Assembly (NCBI GenBank): GCA_018818595.1
Contig: JAHIRM010000036.1
Location: 62,001 to 126,000 of the forward strand
Reading direction: 5' to 3'
Source: Bacillota bacterium
GTDB taxonomy: Bacteria > Bacillota_I > Bacilli_A > Izemoplasmatales > Hujiaoplasmataceae
DNA length: 64,000 nucleotides
Made by a program: the position numbers and the translations under genes. Shown here one piece after another: positions 8,459-16,337 of the stretch (position 1 is the stretch's first letter; each line of letters opens with the position of its first letter). The notes under the pieces are model-generated. The model saw nothing but the letters and a program-made list of their open reading frames with translations, had not been told where the DNA came from and ran no database searches.

Positions 8459-8836
8459 CTATACTAAAAGTCTTGGGATAATAAATAAGATAAAAATTAA
8501 ACCAATCAATAGCACTAATCCGTTTAAGTATAACATAATTTTAAAAAATATTTTGTTTAAATTAATCTGTGATTCTGGTTTTTTTAATAACAACGCCTTT
8601 TTTGAAAATTTTAAAAAGACGATGACATACCCCATAGTAACCAAAATCATTAGTACTACAATTGTGTAAAGCAAGTACATATATACTAGCAATGCTTCTC
8701 CTAAAATAATATAGATGGGGATAAAGATTAAACTTGAAAACATCCAACCACCAAAAAATGCATCCAATATTTTTTTTAAACCAAATTCACTTCTTGCTTT
8801 TTTCCATTCTTCCATAAATGCTCTCATTTTATTCAC
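8459..8836 (-). CDS. Small integral membrane protein of unknown function
   Basis: This 125-residue protein has a short cytoplasmic N-terminus ([22 protein letters not shown]) and about three to four hydrophobic segments (roughly residues 29-48, 51-73 and 98-122) separated by a basic loop. I recognise no family. It overlaps the end of the YlbL-type protease gene by 8 bases and precedes lspA by 13 bases, so it is made together with membrane-protein processing factors. No catalytic motif is visible. Confidence 0.75.
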   Translation of the reverse strand: MNKMRAFMEEWKKARSEFGLKKILDAFFGGWMFSSLIFIPIYIILGEALLVYMYLLYTIVVLMILVTMGYVIVFLKFSKKALLLKKPESQINLNKIFFKIMLYLNGLVLLIGLIFILFIIPRLLV

Positions 8837-9887
8837 CTAATCCTTGTAAGTAATCGAGTACATCTTGAAAGGAAGCAACGGGTTGTAGCCAACCTGTTGG
8901 ATCTATCCCTAATTCATCACAAGAACGTAATGCCTCTATGTAATTGTCATAATAATACTCTTCATCCAAGAATGGTATAAAGAAGACGTCTACTTTATTT
9001 AAATACGCTGTGGCTATTTTTTGTTTTACTCCGCCAATGTATCCAACACTACCATCGTATTCAATGGTTCCAGTTCCTGCGATTTTTAGTCCATGAGTTA
9101 AATCCGTATCAGAAAGCATGTTATAAATCGATAACGTTTGAAGCAATCCACCTGATGGTCCGCCAATGTTTGATGAAACTTCTGTGTATTGAGGTGTCGT
9201 ATTTTCTTTATCGACGATATAGTAATTTTTTAATGTAATTCCAAATTTATTGGTATCTTCATTTTTAGTTAAATCAACCAAATATTCCATTCCTGCTTCA
9301 TTTTTAAATGTAAACGTATAGGTATCAAGCGAGGTAGTTCCAAGAGGAATTCCTTCAATGGTCGTAATGACTTCGTCTTGATCTCCTATGACTTGAATAA
9401 ACTCATCTCCAAACGCGATTTCATCGTAGTTTGATAAATAGGTTGCTTTTCCATAAACCATAATCGATTCAGTATAACTGATGTGAACGCCTGGGCTTTC
9501 TTCAGATTCTAGTTGAAGGTAAGCCACAATAATCGCTGCATCGACAGACGTGTATTTGTCGAGGTAACTTATCTCAATGATTTCTTGATTGGTATAATCA
9601 AGATTAGATCCAGATAATTCCCCAATGGTGGAATAAGGGCTAAAATATCCAATGATAAACTGAAAGAAAGTTGGTCGATTTAAATCCATAATGTAAGTCG
9701 TTGAGATGCTTCCTTCAATGACTTTATCGGAATTGTAATCAATTTCAATCATGTTCTCTACTTCAGATAAACCACCCGGTGAATACACAAAATAATTAAT
9801 TGGATAAAAAAGCAAAAACAGTAAGATGCAATAAGGTAAAATCAATAGTTTAATAGCAGGCCAAAATTTTTCAGTTAATTCATTCAC
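8829..9887 (-). CDS. YlbL/SepM-type membrane-anchored Lon-like (S16) protease
   Basis: The 352 residues begin with one transmembrane helix (residues about 12-33), followed by an extracytoplasmic region that includes a PDZ-like part around 150-205. The C-terminal S16 domain has the catalytic serine in [15 protein letters not shown] and the catalytic lysine in [13 protein letters not shown]. No AAA module is present, as expected for the YlbL/SepM group. In Bacillus subtilis YlbL degrades a division inhibitor after DNA damage, and in streptococci SepM trims a competence peptide; the substrate here is unknown. The start overlaps the stop of the deaminase gene upstream. Confidence 0.88.
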   Translation of the reverse strand: MNELTEKFWPAIKLLILPYCILLFLLFYPINYFVYSPGGLSEVENMIEIDYNSDKVIEGSISTTYIMDLNRPTFFQFIIGYFSPYSTIGELSGSNLDYTNQEIIEISYLDKYTSVDAAIIVAYLQLESEESPGVHISYTESIMVYGKATYLSNYDEIAFGDEFIQVIGDQDEVITTIEGIPLGTTSLDTYTFTFKNEAGMEYLVDLTKNEDTNKFGITLKNYYIVDKENTTPQYTEVSSNIGGPSGGLLQTLSIYNMLSDTDLTHGLKIAGTGTIEYDGSVGYIGGVKQKIATAYLNKVDVFFIPFLDEEYYYDNYIEALRSCDELGIDPTGWLQPVASFQDVLDYLQGLGE

Positions 9888-10356
9888 TAGTTGTCACCTT
9901 CAAATGATAATCTTTTAATTGCCTATAAGTTACCTTCGCTGCAAGAAATAGTTTTTTTGCAGCAATATCTACTTCAGAACCACTATATTTTTCAGATAAG
10001 AAAATCACTTCTTTGATGCCTGATTGAATAATGAGTTTTGCGCATTCATTGCATGGAAAAAGGGTCACATACATCCTGGATCCTTCTAAATCAACGGTTG
10101 AATTTAAAATAGCGTTTGGTTCTGCGTGTACGACGTAAGCGTATTTGGTGTTTAAAAAATTGCCTTCTCTTTCCCATGGGAAAACTGAGTCGTCACATCC
10201 TACTGGAAACCCATTGTATCCAATTCCGACGATTCTATTTTTTTGATTGACAATACAGGCGCCGACTTGACTTGAATCGTCTTTGCTTCTAAGGCTTGAT
10301 AAATAGGCAACTCCCATGAAATATTCATCCCAGGAAATATAATTAGTTCTTTTCAT
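9880..10356 (-). CDS. dCMP deaminase
   Basis: This 158-residue zinc enzyme deaminates dCMP to dUMP, feeding thymidylate synthesis. Zinc ligands appear as HAEPNAIL (His and catalytic Glu) and PCNECAKL (two Cys). The upstream [13 protein letters not shown] block is typical of ComEB-type dCMP deaminases and binds substrate. It overlaps psuG by 14 bases and the protease gene by 8, so it is embedded in the operon. A riboflavin-type deaminase is unlikely because the substrate block matches dCMP enzymes. Confidence 0.88.
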   Translation of the reverse strand: MKRTNYISWDEYFMGVAYLSSLRSKDDSSQVGACIVNQKNRIVGIGYNGFPVGCDDSVFPWEREGNFLNTKYAYVVHAEPNAILNSTVDLEGSRMYVTLFPCNECAKLIIQSGIKEVIFLSEKYSGSEVDIAAKKLFLAAKVTYRQLKDYHLKVTTSE

Positions 10357-11269
10357 TTTCTTCCTCCATCAACGCATAACTTTTAGCTATGTTAGCTGCT
10401 AACTCACAATTATTATACACTAATTTAATATTGGCTTCTAAACTTTTACCTTTTGTAATCGAGGCAATCTTTTTTAGAAGAAATGGCGTAGTATCTTTGC
10501 CTTTAATTTCTAATTGATTCATTTCGATTAAAGCAGACTCAATAACATCGTCTATGATTTGTTTTGGAAATGAAAATTCTTCTGGAATGGGGTTTGCAAT
10601 AAAAACGCCTCCATGCAGACCTAAGTTCCATTTTGTTTTCACAAGATTGGCGATTTCTTGCGGAGTATCCAAACGATAATTCACAAAGAAATCCGATTCT
10701 CTTGTGTAAAAGGCTGGCAATATATTGGTTTGATACCCAATAACAGGTACCCCTTTGGTTTCCAGATATTCTAGCGTTTTTTCTAAATCTAAAATCGATT
10801 TTGCTCCTGCAGAAATGACACAAACATCGGTTTGTGATAATTCTTCTAGATCGGCTGAAATATCCATAGTGATTTCAGCATTTCGATGAACCCCACCGAT
10901 TCCTCCTGTTGCAAAAAAACGAATTCCAGCTAGTTTACAAGCTATCATCGTTGCAGAAACTGTAAGTGCTCCATTTTTTTTCATAGAAACAACATAAGGA
11001 ATATCTCTTCTACTTGTCTTAATAACCTCTTGGGTATTTTTTCCTATCAAAACAATTTCTTCTTTTGATAGTCCAATGGTAATGACTCCGTTTATAATCG
11101 CAATTGTTGCCGGAATCACTCCTTGCCTTCTTATGATGGCTTCACACTCTAAAGCGGTTTCTACGTTTTGAGGATAAGGCATCCCATGACTAATAATGGT
11201 AGATTCAAGTGCCACGATTCCTTGATGATTTAAAAGTGCATTCTTTACTTCTTCACTAATTTTAAACAA
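10343..11269 (-). CDS. psuG: Pseudouridine-5'-phosphate glycosidase
   Basis: PsuG splits pseudouridine 5'-phosphate into uracil and ribose 5-phosphate. Characteristic blocks are [16 protein letters not shown] near the N-terminus, [18 protein letters not shown], the active-site region [27 protein letters not shown], and [18 protein letters not shown]. The TTG at 11267-11269 is spaced 6 bases from an AGGTG ribosome site and is preferred over the upstream GTG at 11278, which lies inside that site. No psuK kinase is seen beside it, so pseudouridine phosphate must come from a distant kinase or from RNA breakdown. Confidence 0.9.
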   Translation of the reverse strand: MFKISEEVKNALLNHQGIVALESTIISHGMPYPQNVETALECEAIIRRQGVIPATIAIINGVITIGLSKEEIVLIGKNTQEVIKTSRRDIPYVVSMKKNGALTVSATMIACKLAGIRFFATGGIGGVHRNAEITMDISADLEELSQTDVCVISAGAKSILDLEKTLEYLETKGVPVIGYQTNILPAFYTRESDFFVNYRLDTPQEIANLVKTKWNLGLHGGVFIANPIPEEFSFPKQIIDDVIESALIEMNQLEIKGKDTTPFLLKKIASITKGKSLEANIKLVYNNCELAANIAKSYALMEEENEKN

Positions 11270-11278
11270 TGAAATCAC

Positions 11279-11773
11279 CTACTTTAGTTCTTCAGGCTTT
11301 GCTAAATGCATTTTAATATGGCAATACCCTGTTGGATTTTTCTTAAGATAAGATTGGTGATTTTCTTCAGCGTCATAAAAGGCATTAACTGGTTTGATAT
11401 ACGTTTGAATTTCTTTTATATACTTTGGTTTAATTTTATCAAGATATTCTTTTATGAAAGCAAAATCGATTTCATCGAAAAAAAAGATTGCACTTCTATA
11501 TTGAAGACCATAATCATTCCCTTGAGAATTTTTTTGAGTGGGATCGATAATTCGAAAGAAATGCTCTAATACTTTATCAAGTGAAATAACTAGTTCATCG
11601 TATTCAATGTATACAGCTTCTACATGTCCTGAGCTATTGCATACATCGTGATAACTTGGGTTTTTTCCTTCTGCGTCAGTATATCCTACTTTGGTTTTTA
11701 GGATTCCTTTTAAGCGACTATAATAAGCTTCTATTCCCCAAAAACAGCCTCCAGCTAATATAATTCTTTTCAT
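11279..11773 (-). CDS. msrA: Peptide-methionine (S)-S-oxide reductase
   Basis: MsrA repairs oxidised methionine. The catalytic motif GGCFWGIEAYY places the reactive Cys at residue 10, and the conserved VGYTDAEGKNPSYHDVCNSSGHVEAV block binds the sulfoxide. At 164 residues it is a single MsrA domain with no MsrB fusion. It overlaps tcdA by 4 bases. The trxA-like gene at 134 could supply reducing power, which is inference. Confidence 0.93.
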   Translation of the reverse strand: MKRIILAGGCFWGIEAYYSRLKGILKTKVGYTDAEGKNPSYHDVCNSSGHVEAVYIEYDELVISLDKVLEHFFRIIDPTQKNSQGNDYGLQYRSAIFFFDEIDFAFIKEYLDKIKPKYIKEIQTYIKPVNAFYDAEENHQSYLKKNPTGYCHIKMHLAKPEELK

Positions 11774-12468
11774 ATTTTTTCCTCCATAGATAAAAATTGA
11801 TTGATGACAAAAGATGCTAATAAAAGCCCTGCGGCAGATGGAACAAAACTAGAAGATCCTAAACGAATGTCAGGGTTTTTTGTTTGTAAAGGTTTTTCTT
11901 TTGAAAACACTACTGGTAAAGATAAAGGGATATCACACAATCTAAGATGGGATCTTATGACTTTTGCAAGCGGACAAACTGAAGTTTTTGAAAGTGTTGC
12001 GATTTCAATTAATTCAGGATGAAGTTTGTTCGCAAATCCCATCGATGAAATGATCAGTTGGTTATGCAATATGGCTTTTTTTATTAAAGCGACTTTTGCT
12101 TCAACATCATCGATACAATCTACAATATAGTCAAAATCTAAATCTAAAAATGTATGTAAATTAGAAGCTGTTACTTTTTCTTTAAAAACAAAAACTTGAC
12201 ATAGTGGATTAATACTAGCAATTCTTGACTTCATGACATCTGCTTTGTATAATCCAATGGTATCTTCTAAAGCTAGAAGTTGACGATTCATGTTGGATGG
12301 TTCTATTACATCGTAATCTACTAAATAAAGTGTGCCAATTCCAGACCTCGAAAGAGCTTCTGCTGCAAACGATCCAACTCCTCCAAGTCCAAAAATGATC
12401 ACTTTTTTCGTGGCAATGTTTTGAAAATTTTTTTCACCGATTAAGGCGGAAAATCTTGAAAAACGCAT
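11770..12468 (-). CDS. tcdA: tRNA t6A37 dehydratase TcdA (ThiF/HesA family)
   Basis: The 232 residues form a single E1-like domain with the nucleotide motif GLGGVGSFAAEALSRSGI near residue 26, the DxDxIExSNMNRQ block and a DCIDDVEAKVALI segment. This is the TcdA/CsdL pattern, an enzyme that cyclises t6A at position 37 of ANN-decoding tRNAs. There is no C-terminal rhodanese domain and no MoeB/ThiF partner nearby, which supports TcdA over a sulfur-carrier adenylase. It shares an operon with msrA. Confidence 0.85.
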   Translation of the reverse strand: MRFSRFSALIGEKNFQNIATKKVIIFGLGGVGSFAAEALSRSGIGTLYLVDYDVIEPSNMNRQLLALEDTIGLYKADVMKSRIASINPLCQVFVFKEKVTASNLHTFLDLDFDYIVDCIDDVEAKVALIKKAILHNQLIISSMGFANKLHPELIEIATLSKTSVCPLAKVIRSHLRLCDIPLSLPVVFSKEKPLQTKNPDIRLGSSSFVPSAAGLLLASFVINQFLSMEEKI

Positions 12469-12489
12469 GAGGTCACCTCTAACAAATAA

Positions 12490-12506
12490 GGCTGCAACCG
12501 GCAGCC
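12490..12506 (-). terminator. GC-rich hairpin between the 146-aa gene and tcdA
   Basis: A 6-bp stem (GGCTGC / GCAGCC, loop AACCG) starts one base after the stop of the upstream gene. The minus-strand tail TTATTTGTT is weak, so it may attenuate rather than end transcription. The following gene has its own ribosome site. Confidence 0.4.
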
Positions 12507-12507
12507 A

Positions 12508-12948
12508 TCATTTTTTCTTCATATAATCAAAATTAAAAAATTTGCGTCCAAGCACAATTAGAATGAAAACAATAATCGCAAATAATACAACTAAAATGTT
12601 TGCAATGTAATCTCTATTTCCTCCTAAGTAATCATAAAAGACGATAAACCCTAATAAGCCAAAAGTACTAATAACCACTAAATAATAATATTCACTTCGA
12701 TATCCTGGTTTCACTTGCCTCTTTAAATAATCTTTCTTTAGAATGAGCACTATGGTTCCAATAAGGGTCAAACTAAAAACAAAAATAATAAGCCAGAAAA
12801 TAAACGTATTGATATTCAAAGTTTGATCTAACTCGAAAATGTAGGTAATGACTAAAATGATTGGCATAACCATCATCATCGTTGCATAAAATAAAATCGC
12901 ACTTATTTCATATAATGAGTAAATCTTAGCTTTTTTATTTACGATCAT
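12508..12948 (-). CDS. Small four-helix membrane protein of unknown function
   Basis: This 146-residue protein has about four hydrophobic segments (near residues 12-36, 46-68, 86-106 and 116-135) and basic ends. Its start overlaps the stop of the AI-2E permease gene by 4 bases, suggesting coupled translation. No known motif is visible and I cannot name a family. Transport partner or stress-membrane roles would be speculation. Confidence 0.7.
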   Translation of the reverse strand: MIVNKKAKIYSLYEISAILFYATMMMVMPIILVITYIFELDQTLNINTFIFWLIIFVFSLTLIGTIVLILKKDYLKRQVKPGYRSEYYYLVVISTFGLLGFIVFYDYLGGNRDYIANILVVLFAIIVFILIVLGRKFFNFDYMKKK

Positions 12949-14078
12949 GTCTTTCCGACACCACCTGTGGTTTCAACCTCTAATTTCTGGTTTTTTTGTT
13001 CTTTATAGAAGTTGTAGAAAACCCTTATGGATGCGGCAATTGGTGAAGCAAATACGACTCCTAATGTTCCAAAGAGAGAGCCAAAGAATAAAATAGAAAT
13101 GATAATGATAAGCGGATGCATTTCCAAATGATGCGCCATGATGATGGGTTGGAAAATGTTTCCTTCAATAAATTGTAAAACAACGTTCACCGATAAAACA
13201 AGTAAAGGTCCAGGACCACTACCTGCTATAAACGAATAAATAATAGGTGGAACAGCAGCTAAAATCATTCCAAAATAAGGAATAATATTGGTTATACCTA
13301 CTAAAAGTCCAAATACGAAGTAATATTTCAGCCCTATTAATTTATAAACAATCGTCGCAACGGAGCCAATAGCTATCATTAGAATAAGTTGACCTCGCAA
13401 ATACGCTCCAACGGTTTGATTTAATTTTGAACCTAATTCTGCCACGTTTTTTTCATGTTTTTGTGGAATAATCGAACGTAGTTTTTCGCCAATCATTTCA
13501 TAATCTAATAAGTAATAGATCAGAAGAATTGGTAAAATTAATACAACCGTAATAAGTGGTAAAGCGACATTAGATAAATAAGATATAATAGATGGAATCA
13601 CATTTTCAAGTGAATTTGCGATTAAATTGGTTTCTGAGATGTAATTATAAATTTGATCGTAAATATCCGTTCCAAGAATAAATTCTTGTCTTAAATCTAC
13701 GGTAATGTATTCAATGACTTTCAAGAAATCATTGTTAAAAAAGTTCGTGATTTCTGAAATGACAAATGGGGTGACAAAATAGAATAAAGAAAAAACAATT
13801 CCTACCGATAGTAAAAAAACAATCGCAAGAGATAATCCTCGTGGTCCAATTCCTTTTCTTTCTAAATACTTTACCAAAGGAAAAATGATTAAGGCAATCA
13901 AATAAGCTCCTGAAACAGGTACAACAACTGATTTAATGGCATCTAACATCCAGGTCCAAAGGTCGGAAAACTGAATGACCATAAAAAGTAGTGCAAGGCC
14001 AAGTAAGGCGATGACTAAAAATTTAATGATTCGATTTAGACGTTCATCGGAAATTGGTTTTTTCTTCAATCTTTTCAC
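12945..14078 (-). CDS. AI-2E family transporter
   Basis: The 377 residues fit the AI-2E/UPF0118 membrane family. An N-terminal pair of helices is followed by a soluble part around residues 125-165, then the conserved segments ILPILLIYYLLDYEMIGEKLRSIIP, GAYLRGQLILM and GITNIIPYFGMILAAVPPIIYS, and a last block IFFGSLFGTLGVVFASPIAASIRVF. Members export small molecules or exchange Na+/H+, so the name does not prove AI-2 transport. The start may be the GTG at 14076-14078 or the TTG three codons later. It leads the long operon to rluD. Confidence 0.88.
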   Translation of the reverse strand: MKRLKKKPISDERLNRIIKFLVIALLGLALLFMVIQFSDLWTWMLDAIKSVVVPVSGAYLIALIIFPLVKYLERKGIGPRGLSLAIVFLLSVGIVFSLFYFVTPFVISEITNFFNNDFLKVIEYITVDLRQEFILGTDIYDQIYNYISETNLIANSLENVIPSIISYLSNVALPLITVVLILPILLIYYLLDYEMIGEKLRSIIPQKHEKNVAELGSKLNQTVGAYLRGQLILMIAIGSVATIVYKLIGLKYYFVFGLLVGITNIIPYFGMILAAVPPIIYSFIAGSGPGPLLVLSVNVVLQFIEGNIFQPIIMAHHLEMHPLIIIISILFFGSLFGTLGVVFASPIAASIRVFYNFYKEQKNQKLEVETTGGVGKT

Positions 14079-14138
14079 TTCCCATCGAGATGTATTATAT
14101 CATAATTATATGTGAATCTATAGCGTTTTAAAGAAATC

Positions 14139-15455
14139 TTAACAATCTTCCTCGCAAGTAGAACATCCCCCACTACATTCGTGAGCTTCGTTTTGAATTG
14201 CGGAAACTAAATATTGATATAATTGAGATAATTTAACCGTTTCTTGAACAGCTGTTTTCGCATTTTTAACGTTGATTGACTCTTGATCAAATTCCGTTTC
14301 TCCAAAGATTAAATAATATTTTGGATTTTGTTTTTCAGCTTGTTTAAATTGCGCTTTTAATCCATGATCGAAAAAATCATAATCAATGATTAATCCACCA
14401 TGTCGTAAAGCCGTAATGATTTCAAGTGATTTAGCTTTTGCATGTTCTCCAATCGAAATCATAAATGCATGGATATAAGGAGCTGGCATAGTTTTATTTA
14501 AACTTTCTAGTGCTAACAATAATCGTTCCATCCCAAAAGCAAACCCTACAGCTGGAAAATCAGGCCCATCCAAGGATTTTACTAAATTATTGTATCTTCC
14601 GCCTCCACCAAGAGTTGCTTGAGCTCCAAGAGTTGGTAAATCAGCTTCAAGTTCAAAAACAGTGTGAGTGTAGTAATCCAATCCTCTTACAAGCGAAAGA
14701 TCTAACTCATACTCTATGTTCATTTGATCTAAAGCTCTAAGAACTTGAGAAAAATGGGTTTGCGCTGCTTCGGTTAAACAATCGGTTGGTTTAGGTGCTT
14801 CTTGCAACACCGGATTTTCTTTATCTATTTTACAATCTAAAACTCTAAGTGGATTATCTAAATAGCGTCGATTACAGTCTTCACATAAAGAACCAATTTT
14901 TGGCTCTAAGTAGGATAGTAGTGTTTTCTTGTATAATTCTTTGCTTTCTTCATCACCTAACGTATTTACTTTTACTTTTACATTTGGTAATTGGAGAGCT
15001 TTCAGAAATGTTGAAGCATAAGCAATCATTTCAGCGTCCATTAAAGGGGAATTAGATCCAAGTGCTTCTGCTCCAAATTGATAGAATTGACGTTGTCTGC
15101 CTTTTTGAGGACGCTCATAGCGAAACATGGGTCCATGGTAATAAAGCTTTAATGGCAAATTGCTTGAGGCATAAAGTTTGTTTTCAATAACACTTCTTAC
15201 GACAGGAGCTGTGCCTTCTGGTCGCAGGGTAATTTGTCTTTTGCCTCGATCTTCAAAATCATACGTTTCCTTTTTGATGATATCAGAGGTTTCACCTACG
15301 GATCGGTGAAATAATTCACTCGATTCAAAGATTGGGGTTCTGATTTCATCAAAATGGTAAAGTTTTGATACTTGATAAATGACACTTTCTAGATGTTGCC
15401 ACAGCGGGATTTGGTTTGGTAGTATATCATATGTTCCTTTTATTTTAGCAATCAT
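14139..15455 (-). CDS. hisS: Histidine--tRNA ligase with Cys-rich C-terminal tail
   Basis: HisRS charges tRNA-His. Class II motifs are clear: GTYDILP at the N-terminus, motif 2 RYERPQKGRQRQFYQFGAE, the histidine-binding LVRGLDYYTHTVFE, and motif 3 AVGFAFGMERLLLAL. The C-terminal anticodon-binding domain is normal, but the last 12 residues are a Cys cluster (Cys427, 431, 434, 438; C-x3-C-x2-C-x3-C). I do not expect this on a bacterial HisRS, and it could bind a metal. ATG follows AAAAGGAG. No T-box is seen upstream. Confidence 0.95.
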   Translation of the reverse strand: MIAKIKGTYDILPNQIPLWQHLESVIYQVSKLYHFDEIRTPIFESSELFHRSVGETSDIIKKETYDFEDRGKRQITLRPEGTAPVVRSVIENKLYASSNLPLKLYYHGPMFRYERPQKGRQRQFYQFGAEALGSNSPLMDAEMIAYASTFLKALQLPNVKVKVNTLGDEESKELYKKTLLSYLEPKIGSLCEDCNRRYLDNPLRVLDCKIDKENPVLQEAPKPTDCLTEAAQTHFSQVLRALDQMNIEYELDLSLVRGLDYYTHTVFELEADLPTLGAQATLGGGGRYNNLVKSLDGPDFPAVGFAFGMERLLLALESLNKTMPAPYIHAFMISIGEHAKAKSLEIITALRHGGLIIDYDFFDHGLKAQFKQAEKQNPKYYLIFGETEFDQESINVKNAKTAVQETVKLSQLYQYLVSAIQNEAHECSGGCSTCEEDC

Positions 15456-15472
15456 TTTATTCTCCTTTTATG

Positions 15473-15503
15473 AAAAAAATCGTCCTCTTTAGAAAAGGAC
15501 GAT
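15473..15503 (-). terminator. Intrinsic terminator after acpP
   Basis: On the minus strand the stem ATCGTCCT / AGGACGAT (15479-15486 with 15496-15503, nine-base loop) is followed by a run of T. It separates acpP from hisS. Confidence 0.75.
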
Positions 15504-15544
15504 ATCCTACGACAAGAGAGGTTATATTAACACTCTATCTATTT

Positions 15545-15805
15545 TTAAACAAAATATTTGTCGTTTACGTGTTCTAAAACGTAATCAACTAAATCAGAAA
15601 CATCATTCATTTTAGTAGCCGCTTCATCTGAAATTGAAACTAAAAATTCGCTTTCGATTTGGTTGAATAATTCTAATGCGTCTAAAGAGTCCGCACCAAA
15701 GTCATCAGCTAATCCAGCTTCTAAAACAACTTTTTCTGGTTTTACGCCTAATTCTTGTACGATAATTTCTTTTACTTTCTCAAAAATCATTTGTTTTTTA
15801 TCCAT
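15545..15805 (-). CDS. acpP: Acyl carrier protein
   Basis: This acidic 86-residue protein carries the phosphopantetheine site DSLDALEL with Ser40. The helical pattern and length are those of the acyl carrier protein of fatty acid and phospholipid synthesis. It has its own promoter at 15847-15875 and a terminator, so it is a single-gene unit. No fab gene lies nearby; together with plsY at 29342 it indicates phospholipid synthesis. Confidence 0.92.
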   Translation of the reverse strand: MDKKQMIFEKVKEIIVQELGVKPEKVVLEAGLADDFGADSLDALELFNQIESEFLVSISDEAATKMNDVSDLVDYVLEHVNDKYFV

Positions 15806-15846
15806 TGTTCTCCTCCAAAAGAATTCATTTACTTTTCTACAAAGTA

Positions 15847-15875
15847 ATTATATTAAATTTTGCCCTCTAAGTCAA
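15847..15875 (-). promoter_or_regulatory. Sigma-A type promoter of acpP
   Basis: On the minus strand TTGACT (15870-15875), a 17-base spacer and a perfect TATAAT (15847-15852) lie 42 bases upstream of the start codon. Confidence 0.8.
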
Positions 15876-15891
15876 ACGAAAGGGGAAAATT

Positions 15892-16335
15892 TTACATCTT
15901 TTCCAAAATGATGGTTACTGGACCATCATTTAGTAAAGAAACTTCCATTTCTTTGCCAAATTCACCAGTAAAAACTGGCTTCCCTAAATAAAAACTCATT
16001 CTTTCATTAAATAGTTGATACAAAGGTTTTGCAAGGTTGCCTGGTAAGGCTTCTGTAAAAGAGGGTCGATTCCCATCTTTTAAATCTCCATAAAGCGTAA
16101 ATTGAGAAACACTTAGAATATCATAGTTTTTCTCTTTAATCGATAAATTTAGTTTTCCAGTTTCATCTGGAAAAATTCTCAATTTACTGATTTTACTAGC
16201 AAGATAATCAATGGTTTCTAAGGTATCTGTATGTGTAAATCCTACAAAAAGCAAAATTCCTGAACCGATTTGGCTTATCAAGATATCGTTTATAGTTACA
16301 CTAGCTTGTTTTACTCTTTGACAAACGATTTTCAA
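15892..16335 (-). CDS. dtd: D-aminoacyl-tRNA deacylase
   Basis: Dtd removes D-amino acids wrongly attached to tRNA. The N-terminus KIVCQRVKQASVTIN and the motifs SQFTLYGDLKDGNRPSFTEA and the C-terminal cross-subunit NDGPVTIIL (Gly-Pro proofreading loop) are diagnostic. The TTG at 16333-16335 is well spaced from GAAAGGA and gives 147 residues; the TTG nine bases upstream abuts the ribosome site. The start lies about 3 bases downstream of the relA stop, so the pair is coupled, as in Bacilli. Confidence 0.92.
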   Translation of the reverse strand: MKIVCQRVKQASVTINDILISQIGSGILLFVGFTHTDTLETIDYLASKISKLRIFPDETGKLNLSIKEKNYDILSVSQFTLYGDLKDGNRPSFTEALPGNLAKPLYQLFNERMSFYLGKPVFTGEFGKEMEVSLLNDGPVTIILEKM

Positions 16336-16337
16336 GA

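Noticed and set aside
12945-14078. Quorum-sensing AI-2 exporter
   Set aside because: The AI-2E family name covers transporters of varied substrates; no luxS or other AI-2 gene is nearby.
15456-15544. Possible T-box leader of hisS
   Set aside because: Only the acpP terminator lies here; no T-box sequence is visible.
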